The position numbers were made by a program, and so were the translations under genes. Shown here piece after piece: positions 55,929-64,000 of a stretch of DNA of 64,000 nt (position 1 is the stretch's first letter; the number at the start of each line of letters is the position of its first letter). The stretch is from Megasphaera cerevisiae DSM 20462 (GTDB taxonomy: Bacteria; Bacillota; Negativicutes; Veillonellales; Megasphaeraceae). The stretch spans positions 30,708 through 94,707 of the forward strand of contig NZ_LEKT01000007.1 of the NCBI RefSeq assembly GCF_001045675.1. Reading direction: 5' to 3'. The notes beneath the pieces are model-generated. The model saw nothing but the letters and a program-made list of their open reading frames with translations, searched no databases and had not been told where the DNA came from.

Positions 55929-57239
55929 TTATATTAACGGATCGTCTACCGGTTCCGTTGCCGTGCATATGACGGCAAAACAAATTAAAGAGCCGATCGC
56001 AATGGTCAGCCATACGGCATCCCAGTTAAATACATCTAAGATCATGCCCACAATCAAGGGCATAACGGCACCGCCGATCTGCCCGCCCGTGTTGACTAAT
56101 GAAAAAGCCACAGGATAGTTTTTCTGATCTGCACGTCCCATACCATAGGCCATATACATAGAATATCCAAAGGCTAAAAATACACCGGCGCAAAATAATA
56201 AAATTGCCAATAAAACAGGTTCCTCCGGCGCAGACAACATACCGTACATAAATACGCTTGTCGAAAGGGCCGTAATCATCATCATCGGTTTCCGGCGCTT
56301 ACCCAGCAAATGATCGGAGGCCCAGCCGCCAAAAAAATTACCTACTACCGTTCCTGCAAACGGGGCCGCCGAAACAAAAGCAGTGTTCATTATTGCAAAA
56401 TGCTTTACATTGACCAAGTAAGAGGGCAGCCATGACATAAACACGCTTGACAAGCCCACCACAAAAAAGTATCCAATAGCAATCGCCCACATGTCTGTAC
56501 TGGTAAAAATTTGTTTCGGCGATGCCAATCTTTCTACTTTTTTAGCCCGAATAATTTTGTCCAGCCATTTCATATTATATTTTCGCTGAGGGCTTTGGGC
56601 ACTTTTGCTTATTTCTTCGCCGCCCGACTCCACGTATTCCACCTCTGCCTGATTGCAAAAGCGGCTTTCACGGGGTCTATTGGCTACTAAAAACCACCAT
56701 GCAACAGCTAACATAATTCCGGGAATCATAAATCCGATAAAAATCATATGCCATGTCCACATTTGAATAATCCATGCACATATAAAAGGCACCACCAACG
56801 GACCCATTTTAGAACCCGCCAGAAAAATCCCCGTTGCCGTCCCTTTTTCCTTTGGCGGAAACCAATTATTAATTGTACCCGAACTTGAGATGGCAACCGG
56901 AGCTTCCCCAATCCCTACGCCCAGACGGCAAAGCTTAAACGCTAACGCATTCGGAGCAATAGCCATCAGGCCAGTACAAATAGATGTGATCAGCATTCCC
57001 AGGCAAAACATGACTTTATTGCCGAACTTTTTAATCAAAAACCCTGAGGGAATTTGAAAAATCGCATAGGCCAAAAAGAAAAAACTGATAATTGCTCCTG
57101 CCTCTGTATTGCTCATATGAAATTCCTGGCGAATATACGGAAGCGCAAAGCCTAAATTGGCCCGGTCCGCATTGGCCACTGTATAAAGTATAAATAGTAT
57201 GGTCATTACTATCCATCGATAGCTTGATTTTTTCTGCAT
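55929..57239 (-). CDS. MFS transporter, ACS (hexuronate/carboxylate) type
   Basis: 436 residues with 12 helices. Helix 1 DRANLGFALPYIRQEF, helix 2-3 FFLAYAIFQIPSGFLIKKFG, and RLGVGIGEAPVAISSSGTINNWFPPKEKGTATG match the ACS family of organic-acid importers. ATG 57239 (MQKKSSYRW) has GAAAGG upstream; a ten-residue extension reaching 57269 is less likely. Last gene of the CoA-transferase/lyase unit and its probable uptake system. Confidence 0.88.
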   Translation of the reverse strand: MQKKSSYRWIVMTILFILYTVANADRANLGFALPYIRQEFHMSNTEAGAIISFFFLAYAIFQIPSGFLIKKFGNKVMFCLGMLITSICTGLMAIAPNALAFKLCRLGVGIGEAPVAISSSGTINNWFPPKEKGTATGIFLAGSKMGPLVVPFICAWIIQMWTWHMIFIGFMIPGIMLAVAWWFLVANRPRESRFCNQAEVEYVESGGEEISKSAQSPQRKYNMKWLDKIIRAKKVERLASPKQIFTSTDMWAIAIGYFFVVGLSSVFMSWLPSYLVNVKHFAIMNTAFVSAAPFAGTVVGNFFGGWASDHLLGKRRKPMMMITALSTSVFMYGMLSAPEEPVLLAILLFCAGVFLAFGYSMYMAYGMGRADQKNYPVAFSLVNTGGQIGGAVMPLIVGMILDVFNWDAVWLTIAIGSLICFAVICTATEPVDDPLI

Positions 57240-57272
57240 AACAGCACATCCTTTCAAAACAAAACCCATAGG

Positions 57273-58175
57273 TTATCGATGACATGGTTCTCCTATATGA
57301 ATCTGATGACTGCTGAAGTTGCCATGAATAACTGCCGCTTCATATTTAGCGGCCTGCAATACGCGGTCAAACTGAATCCCCGTATGGTATCCCATACAAT
57401 CCAGCATATACAGCAAATCTTCAGAAGCAACATTACCGGAGGCTCCCGGGGCAAAAGGGCAGCCGCCCAATCCACCCAGAGCCGCCTGCACATGGGTGAC
57501 TCCTGCTTCAATAGCCGCCAGGCTGCAGGCCACTCCCATATTACGAGTATCATGTATATGCACATCCAGCGTAATATCGGGAAACACAGCCTGCACAATG
57601 CGCAGTGTCCGACGCACCATTTGCGGATCTGCCTGACCGATTGTGTCAGCAAGGCAAAATCGGGTAATGCCAAGCTCTGTTCCTCTGCGGATAATCCGCA
57701 GAACGTTTTCTATAGGCGTCACTCCTTCAAAAGGGCAGGTAAATGCGGTAGCCATCGACAGATTGATACATAAGTCAGGCAGTTCCTGGCGCATCCGTTC
57801 CAAGCCTTCCAGCGATTGTGCCACAGTCCGGTTAATATTCGCCTTGTTATGCGATTCACTGACGGAAATTACCGTAGCCACTTCTGACAATCCCGCCGCC
57901 AAAGCCGCTTTAGCACCATATATATTGGGAACTAACGCATAAAACTCCATCTCCGAATTGTCGTGTTTTTCTAACGTCTTTTGTACGACTTCGGCAGCAT
58001 CTTTTAGCTGGGGAATCGCTTTGGGTGATACAAACGACGTCATTTCCATCCGTTTGACGCCGGCAGCTACCAACGCATCAATAATCCGCAGCTTTACCGG
58101 CACGGGAATATATTCTTTGACACTTTGGAAACCATCGCGAGGACCCACTTCTATAAATTGCACCTGTTGTTCCAT
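57273..58175 (-). CDS. HMG-CoA-lyase-like enzyme, copy 2
   Basis: 300 residues, DRE-TIM (HMGL-like) barrel. EVGPRDGFQ (metal Asp and catalytic Arg), the MTSFVSPKAIPQLKD substrate strand, HIHDTRNMG metal histidines, and GGLGGCPFAPGASGNVASED with the active-site Cys loop are complete, so it should be active. Known members split 3-hydroxy-3-methylglutaryl-CoA into acetoacetate and acetyl-CoA, but related lyases act on citramalyl-type CoA esters. The partner copy lies 27 bases upstream. Confidence 0.88.
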   Translation of the reverse strand: MEQQVQFIEVGPRDGFQSVKEYIPVPVKLRIIDALVAAGVKRMEMTSFVSPKAIPQLKDAAEVVQKTLEKHDNSEMEFYALVPNIYGAKAALAAGLSEVATVISVSESHNKANINRTVAQSLEGLERMRQELPDLCINLSMATAFTCPFEGVTPIENVLRIIRRGTELGITRFCLADTIGQADPQMVRRTLRIVQAVFPDITLDVHIHDTRNMGVACSLAAIEAGVTHVQAALGGLGGCPFAPGASGNVASEDLLYMLDCMGYHTGIQFDRVLQAAKYEAAVIHGNFSSHQIHIGEPCHR

Positions 58176-58202
58176 TAGTGCATCTCCTCTCTTGAAATAG
58201 CA

Positions 58203-59105
58203 TTAACGGAAGCATTGGGAAGTAGCATCCACATGAATATGATGACCGCTATATACTCCGGCGGGAATTCTTTTTACTTCCTCCTTGGCAAGATTTAAAA
58301 TCCGTTCAAAGTTTATATTCGTATCATAGCCCATTTCATTGAGCATGTATATCATGTCTTCCGTTGCCAGATTGCCCGATGCGCCGGGCGCAAAGGGGCA
58401 TCCGCCCAGCCCTCCCAGCGTAGACTGTATTTTGGTCACGCCCGCTTCAATGGCCGCCAGCGTACAGGCCGCTCCCATGTTGCGGGTATCATGAATATGC
58501 ACCTGCAGTTCCAGCTGCGGATATGCCGTTCGGAGAGCCGCAATACTATCACGGACCTGCGCAGGATTGGCAATGCCGATGGTATCGCACAGGCATACCT
58601 GCTTTACTCCCAACGTTATATACTCTTCCAAGAATTCGACGACTCGTGAAGCTGGAACCTTGCCTTCAAAAGGACATCCAAAGGTAGTTGCCAGATCCAG
58701 AATAATATCCAGCTGCGGATATGCTGTCATAATTTCCTGCAGCGCCGCATACGATTGTTCGTGTGTTCTGTTGATATTGGCCTTATTATGGCTCGCACTC
58801 AAGGATACTACATAGGCAATCCGCTTAATACCAGCCTGTACTGCCGCCTGTGCACCGCGGAGATTGGGAATCAGCGCAATAAAATCAACATCCGGATACT
58901 GATCCAGACAGCGTCTGGACAGCTCCAATGAATCCTTCAGCTGGGGAATCGCTTTAGGTGATACAAAGGAAGTTACCTCTATATGCCGGATACCTGCCTG
59001 TACCAGCCCATCAACAATTTCCAGCTTTGTCTCCAACGGAATATATTCCTTTATATTCTGAAATCCGTCCCGGGGCCCTACTTCATATATTTCTACTTTT
59101 TTCAT
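58203..59105 (-). CDS. HMG-CoA-lyase-like enzyme, copy 1
   Basis: 300 residues with the same blocks: EVGPRDGFQN, VTSFVSPKAIPQLKD, HIHDTRNMG and GGLGGCPFAPGASGNLATED. It is clearly a paralogue of copy 2 but differs through much of the barrel and in the C-terminus (HHIHVDATSQCFR against HQIHIGEPCHR), suggesting separate substrates or a heteromer. ATG follows AGAGGG. 26 bases separate it from the CoA-transferase gene. Confidence 0.88.
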   Translation of the reverse strand: MKKVEIYEVGPRDGFQNIKEYIPLETKLEIVDGLVQAGIRHIEVTSFVSPKAIPQLKDSLELSRRCLDQYPDVDFIALIPNLRGAQAAVQAGIKRIAYVVSLSASHNKANINRTHEQSYAALQEIMTAYPQLDIILDLATTFGCPFEGKVPASRVVEFLEEYITLGVKQVCLCDTIGIANPAQVRDSIAALRTAYPQLELQVHIHDTRNMGAACTLAAIEAGVTKIQSTLGGLGGCPFAPGASGNLATEDMIYMLNEMGYDTNINFERILNLAKEEVKRIPAGVYSGHHIHVDATSQCFR

Positions 59106-59131
59106 TCTATTTACCCTCTTTTATACGCAGA

Positions 59132-60325
59132 TTATAAGACATGCTTTGCTTTCAGTTCTTCAACCCGAGCCGCATCAAGATTCAGCAGCCTGCCATATAT
59201 CTCTTCATTGTGCTGTCCCAATGTGGGCGCCGGCATGCGGACCTTTTGATCCCAATCACTGAATTTGATCTGATCGCCGGTCAGTGTCGTAGGACCTGCT
59301 ACGGGATGCTGCACATCCACAAACATATGGCGGGCGCCGACAATATGAGGATCCTTCACGATCTTGTCGATCGTCATGATCGGGCACGAGGGTACGCCGG
59401 CTTTTGTCAGGCGGTCGGCAACAGCATCTACCGTTTGATCCTGTGTCCATTTTTCGATGATGACCTTCAATTGCTCATGATGCGCAACACGATCTTTGAC
59501 AGCCTTATAATCGGGATTATCCGCCAGCTCAGGCTGTCCCATTTCCTGCGTCATCAGCCGCCAAAGCTTATCGTTGCCGCAGCCGATAATAACGCTGCCG
59601 TCCTTGGCAATAAACGAATCGTACGGATATGTCGATTCGTACCGGTTGCCGATCCGTTCGGGAATCCGCCCGGATGCCAAATAGATCTGTGTGATGATTT
59701 CCAAAGACGATACGACGGAATCTACCAGGGATACATCGACTAACTGTCCCTTCCCGGTCTGAAGCTGATGTACTACGGCACCAAGCACACCTACAGCCAT
59801 ACTCAGCCCGCCGAGCACATCTCCCATGGCAGTACCGCAGCGTGTCGGTTGTCCGCCGGGCCAGCCAGTCACACTCATCAGCCCGCCCATAGCCTGTCCG
59901 ATGATGTCATACCCCGGTCGCTGGCTGTACGGCCCATATTGTCCAAAACCGGAGCATGCTCCGTATACGATCCGCGGATTGAGCTCTTTTAACACGTCAT
60001 AATCGAGTCCTAACTTTTTCATGGTTCCGGGACGGTAATTTTCAATGACGACATCGGCTTTTTGGACCATGTCTTTAAACAGCTTTTTGCCTTCCGGGTC
60101 CTTCAGATTCAGCGTAACTCCATATTTATTGCGGTTCAAATTCATATAGTAACAGCTCTGCCCATTCAAAAAAGGACCAAAAGCCCGACTATCATCTCCT
60201 TTTCCGGGTTGTTCTATTTTGATAACAGTAGCCCCCATATCCGCCAAAAACATTCCGCAATACGGTCCCGCCAGCACCCGCGTCAAATCCAATACAACAA
60301 TTCCGTCCAAAATACCTTTTTCCAT
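59132..60325 (-). CDS. Class III (CaiB/BaiF) CoA-transferase
   Basis: 397 residues. VLDLTRVLAGPYCGMFLADMGA and IKIEQPGKGDDSR at the N-terminus, IENYRPGTMKKLGL, and the catalytic Asp in CGTAMGDVLGG are family hallmarks. It moves CoA between carboxylic acids. Adjacent to two HMGL-type lyases, it would activate the acid (HMG, citramalate or similar) with a CoA ester such as succinyl- or acetyl-CoA. ATG 60325 follows AAAGGGTG. First gene of the unit. Confidence 0.9.
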   Translation of the reverse strand: MEKGILDGIVVLDLTRVLAGPYCGMFLADMGATVIKIEQPGKGDDSRAFGPFLNGQSCYYMNLNRNKYGVTLNLKDPEGKKLFKDMVQKADVVIENYRPGTMKKLGLDYDVLKELNPRIVYGACSGFGQYGPYSQRPGYDIIGQAMGGLMSVTGWPGGQPTRCGTAMGDVLGGLSMAVGVLGAVVHQLQTGKGQLVDVSLVDSVVSSLEIITQIYLASGRIPERIGNRYESTYPYDSFIAKDGSVIIGCGNDKLWRLMTQEMGQPELADNPDYKAVKDRVAHHEQLKVIIEKWTQDQTVDAVADRLTKAGVPSCPIMTIDKIVKDPHIVGARHMFVDVQHPVAGPTTLTGDQIKFSDWDQKVRMPAPTLGQHNEEIYGRLLNLDAARVEELKAKHVL

Positions 60326-60397
60326 CACCAACACCCTTTCTCTTACGATATACGCAAATAGTACCTACAGCACTACCGGCCGCCTGTTGATTTGCTT

Positions 60398-60445
60398 ATT
60401 GCATAGTATATGTGATGAATTATCATTTATCAAATTGCATAGTAT
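60398..60445. repeat. Twelve-base direct repeats upstream of the CoA-transferase
   Basis: ATTGCATAGTAT occurs at 60398-60409 and again at 60434-60445, start-to-start 36 bases apart, 70-120 bases before the start codon. Possible regulator binding sites. The surrounding DNA has several further TTGTAT repeats. Confidence 0.5.
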
Positions 60446-60523
60446 TTTGTAATAGTATTATTTTGTATCGTATTGTATTGTTTTGTATTTTCAATGTCAG
60501 GCAAATTGGGTATTTTAGACACT

Positions 60524-60557
60524 AAAAAAAGCACATATGCCCATGCTATGTGCTTTT
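60524..60557. terminator. Bidirectional-looking hairpin
   Basis: AAAAGCACATA (60527-60537) and TATGTGCTTTT (60547-60557), A-run before and T-run within. Confidence 0.7.
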
Positions 60558-60890
60558 CATTTACAATATATGTATTTTTCTGTCGTATTATGTTCCACTT
60601 GTACAGTATCGCTTTCAGACAATCTGTCCTGATAAAAAGAAAATTTTTGAAATTGAAATACACACTCCTTATTTTCTGCCAGACAGTCTTTTTATTCCAA
60701 AATCTCAAGGTATTTTACACCAAAATATAGTGGAAACGGCTGTCCGGTTTCGCGTTGCAGCGCAGACAGATAACAAAAAAAGCCAATGAAAGAAACACAC
60801 AGCCGCACATAGAAACCACTTAGGCATGAATACCGCTTGAAAAATCACTGGCAATATCATATAAATGTACCATTTGCAATGGTAATGATA
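60558..60890. other. Intergenic stretch without a supported gene
   Basis: Several short frames on both strands, none with a ribosome site or recognisable content. Confidence 0.5.
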
Positions 60891-60942
60891 AAAACACGAC
60901 ATGCCATAGCGAAGTTTTTTTCGCTATGGCATGTCGTGTTTT
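60891..60942. terminator. Perfect 23-base hairpin ending the TonB/porin relic
   Basis: Arms beginning AAAACACGACATGCC and ending GGCATGTCGTGTTTT, loop of 6. On the minus strand it is followed by TTTTTATC, as expected for the gene that ends at 61090. Confidence 0.82.
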
Positions 60943-61089
60943 GTTTTCCCTGGCAATTCATTACTGATTCGCGGGGAAATCTCATTCATTGATACCCCGT
61001 AGCCACGTCCAGTATAATCCTATGATACCAGGGGCTCGATTCATCGAGCTCGGCACTGCCACATAGGGGCAATCCCGCGATTTGTTAGG

Positions 61090-64000
61090 CTAAAATTTAT
61101 ACGTCATCTGGATTCTCGTATAGTCTCCCAGTGTGAAGTTTTCCGGCGTATAGAGAGTATCCCGCATCTGCGTACTCTTGGCACCGAAGGTATAGCTGGC
61201 TTCCAGGAGCAGGTTGCGTGCCGGGACGTAACCGATGCCGGTCGTGAAGGAACGGATGCCGTCAAAGTAGCGGTCCGGCAGGTCGGCGCCCGTGCCGCCA
61301 ATGAAGGAGCCGTGGTCGAAGGCCTTGTAATCCAGATAGGCGTGCCAGCTGCCGGGCATGTCCGTATCGGCGATGCCGATGCCGAGGACGTCGGCGATCT
61401 GCATGTCGTGAAGGTCATGAGAGTCCTGTGTTCCCTCACCAAAGGAATTGAGCTTCCACGCTTCCACGCCGACGGTGTCGCTGAGCTGGCGGCGCACCTT
61501 GATATAGGCAGCCCGGTCCATGGCGGGGATTTTATCTTGTTTGAGGACATATCCTGTCTGCAATAGTTCTTGAGGAGCTCCCGGCAAAGGGATGGGAGCT
61601 CCTGCCGTAGGATCATAGTAGGAATAGGCTATCTTTGCCAAAAAATTTCCCATAAAATTAACCCCAGGTTGTCGGATAGTATAATCTTTATACATCACAG
61701 CTGCATCTTGTCCAACAAAATCAGCAAACATATGATCCAACGCAACCTGTCGGTCTGCAGTCTGAATTATCTCGCCGTTCTGACCGGTAAAGGCATATTT
61801 CTTGACGACATTCCCCTCTTTTTTTACAGTCGCATCCAGAATATCTCCCAGCATAGTTCTGATATGTGTTTCCTACAGTACCCCGTCTACACCACCGTAA
61901 GCATCATTCGCTAAGATATAACCGCCTATATTCGTCCCCAGTTTCATAAAACCAAAAGGCAAGGTATATATGTACTGCGTACTTTCCATATCTATACTTT
62001 GTCCATTTTGTAACGTAAGCTTTATATCAAGGTACCTTAAGCTAGGTGCAATATTAATAACTCCACTGACTGATTCTTGTTTATCTTTCCACTGCTGCCA
62101 ACTGCGATATGTTACTCCCTGCATAGCCGAATCCTGGCTTTCCTGCATTACTTTATCAATATTTTCACATATACCAACCAATTCATTGACGACAGCCAGC
62201 TTCTTTCGGGCAATATCAACTTCACTCAAGGACGGATCGTTTTTTCATTCTCCTGTTTTGGGGTCTTGTATCTGCCCTGCATGATCAAATTTTTCCCGAT
62301 AATTTGCCTGTACATTGGTATCAAAGGCCATAGGATAAATATCTCCGGTAGTGGCATTATATCCCAATAATTCATTTAGCGTTGGTGCCCGCCGAAAAAC
62401 CGCCACTTCCTTATGATTATAGGCACTGTCCATAATCCCCGTGGTCTGACTGAAATCACCATATCCCAGGCTGACCTGGTTTTTGTCATCCGTATAGATG
62501 ACACGGGCGCCGTCGTATTCCTTACCAAACCAATAGCCCGTCACGCCCATGGGCTCAGAAATACGACCTACAGACCAGTCCCATTTTTTTGGTACTCTTT
62601 GTCAATTCCTCCTGTTCCAGGTAGGGATCGTGAAGACCGCGCTTGTCCGCCACGTTGTACGACGTATCCCGTTTCGCCGTGGAACCGATGACCTGCAGGT
62701 TCAATCCGTCGGCAATCCGGTAATCGACGCCGATACGGAGTCGCTGTTCCAGACCGTGACCGGACAGATCGGCATGATTCTTCGCCGCATCGCTATCGGC
62801 ATGGGTTTCCTTCGTTTCCCGCATGACTGCTTTATTTTCTCCTTTAAACATGTTACTGCGAACGCGGTAATCGCCGAAGAAGCGGACGTCGCCGGATTTG
62901 CGCTGTTCCGACAGGTCGACGGGGCGGCTCAGGAACCAATCGCCGCCATCATTGATATTCGTGCGCCGATGGTCCAGCCAGTCTACATCCCCTAATATAT
63001 TACTTCCGCTATACGCACTATGCCCACTGCCATAATAGGACAAAATAGTACTGTTATTTTCCCGTGTTCTTACCATGGCTTACATCCAGTTTCCAATCTG
63101 TATTGCCGCCTTTTCCCGTGTAAGAAACAGCATAAGTATCTCTCATCATGGTTTGCTTGGAAACTCTCATCGGTTCCTCAAACGAGCCGCCCAGCACCGG
63201 TTCCCAGGCTGTCTTGTTGCGGCGCTCCACATCTTCGTCCTCCCGGGTCACACGGAAGTCAATCTTGTGATTCTGATTAAATTCATAGCTTGCAGCCATG
63301 CCGCTGCTCGTTTCCTTGCCGTAAAAGCGCAGGGACGGCTTAAAGTCATCATACCAGTTCTTTCCTTTTTCCCAATTGGTATAGGTCACATCGCCGGTTG
63401 CATAATGGGCCACATGGGTCTGATCTTTGGCGTAGACCGGCAGAATATCCCGCTTGGACGTCCAGGCAGCGGCTTTGAAATTGCCGATCTTGCCTGTATC
63501 GGCGCGAAGATAGAAATTAGACGGCAAGGCGCTTGTTTCATTGGGGCTCGTATACCGTGAGCTATGATACCGTCCTTCGGCGTTGAACTCCATGCTCATC
63601 GTATCCTTCGGCCCTTTCGTGATGACATTGACGACACCGCCGATGGCATCAGCCCCATATTTAGCACTGGCCGCACCGCGGATGATTTCGATGCGTTCGA
63701 TATTTTCCGCACCGATCCGCATGAGCTCGTCGCCGTTGCCGCTGTATTTGCTCACGTCTCCCAAAACAGGCTGGCCATCCACCATAATCAGGGTATGACG
63801 AGGATCGGCCCCACGGATAGAGATACCTACTTTACCCATAGCGTCGACAGTTCTGGTCACGCCCACTTCGTTGAAAATTACGTCTTCCACGGATTTCCCT
63901 TGTTTGCGCGCAATATCTTCTTTGGTAATGACGGTGACACTTTGCGAATTGTACTTCGCTTCTTCCTTGGCACGGTCTGCTTCCACGACAACATCCCGTG
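61090..64000 (-). pseudogene. TonB-dependent receptor/porin gene, broken by four lesions
   Basis: Reading from the window edge: VVVEADRAKEE, a TonB plug domain (SVTVITKEDIARKQGKSVED, then GADPRHTLIMVDGQPV and RIEIIRGAASAKYGADAIGG), and outer barrel strands. Then the porin-like half common in Negativicutes begins WDWSVGRISEPMGVTGYW and ends in YTRIQMTYKF. Lesions: an extra G in the GGG at 63061-63063, an extra A in the A7 run at 62584-62590, an in-frame TGA at 62245-62247 (GGA expected) and an in-frame TAG at 61873-61875 (CAG expected). Joined, the four repairs give one continuous frame of over 960 codons. The two nonsense codons argue for real decay rather than sequencing error alone. Confidence 0.85.

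Noticed and set aside
60335..60480. Sigma-54 (-24/-12) promoter ahead of the CoA-transferase
   Set aside because: No TGGCAC-N5-TTGCA-like element was found, consistent with the degraded sigma-54 contact loop of the neighbouring regulator.
60705..60902. 65-codon Cys/Trp-rich minus-strand frame
   Set aside because: No ribosome site, atypical composition and overlap with a terminator hairpin.

Overview
The window looks like chromosomal DNA from a Gram-negative-walled Firmicute (class Negativicutes, Veillonella/Megasphaera/Dialister-like). The reasoning is that Firmicute-style features (strong AGGAGG ribosome sites, a tryptophan T-box, korABCD, 2-oxoacid and acetoin dehydrogenase operons, AmmeMemoRadiSam genes) sit beside outer-membrane genes (a TonB-receptor/porin relic, a beta-barrel protein, a phosphoethanolamine-transferase-like enzyme, an adhesin relic). 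The genus is not proven by the sequence.

Layout. 0-5.7 kb, minus strand: 5' part of a D,D-carboxypeptidase gene, enolase, a CpXC/macro-domain gene pair, a methyltransferase fused to a CsoR-type metal sensor, a frameshifted small gene, and a tRNA-Asp/Phe/Leu cluster with a clear promoter. 5.8-12.6 kb, plus strand: EptA-like transferase, AmmeMemoRadiSam A/B fusion plus its radical SAM enzyme, lactate racemase LarA, two small cupins. 12.8-21 kb, minus: complete trpEGDCFBA operon behind a Trp T-box, and an SdaC-type amino-acid transporter. 21.8-26.7 kb, plus: LysR regulator and a putative 2-aminoethylphosphonate operon (OPA-type transporter, AEP transaminase, phosphonoacetaldehyde reductase). 26.8-30.2 kb, minus: 2-oxoacid:ferredoxin oxidoreductase korDABC with a P-loop ATPase.

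30.5-33.1 kb is a scrap zone where pieces of an adhesin, a YbjN-like protein and a LuxR/MalT-like regulator have been joined. 33.3-36.8 kb, minus: polar amino-acid ABC transporter with an attenuator-like leader. 36.9-41 kb: a beta-barrel protein, lipB-lipA, and a frameshifted aldo/keto reductase. 41.2-50.6 kb, minus: a Tdh-like dehydrogenase, then an acetoin-dehydrogenase-type operon (E1 alpha, E1 beta, transporter, E2, E3) with a metallo-hydrolase and a beta-hydroxyacid dehydrogenase upstream. LipB and LipA would lipoylate E2 and E3. 51-53.8 kb: a Crp/Fnr regulator, two small membrane-protein genes and an AEC permease. 53.9-60.4 kb, minus: a PrpR-like regulator with a degraded AAA+ core next to a transporter, two HMG-CoA-lyase-like enzymes and a class III CoA-transferase, probably one organic-acid catabolic unit. 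61.1-64 kb: a TonB-receptor/porin pseudogene with two nonsense and two frameshift lesions.

Most promising for novelty: the methyltransferase-CsoR fusion, the AEP-to-hydroxyethylphosphonate gene set lacking any C-P cleaving enzyme, the ATPase-dead-looking PrpR relative with its lyase/CoA-transferase set, the competing-hairpin leader of the ABC operon, and two unannotated-size membrane peptides. All function calls rest on reading motifs; no database search was possible.
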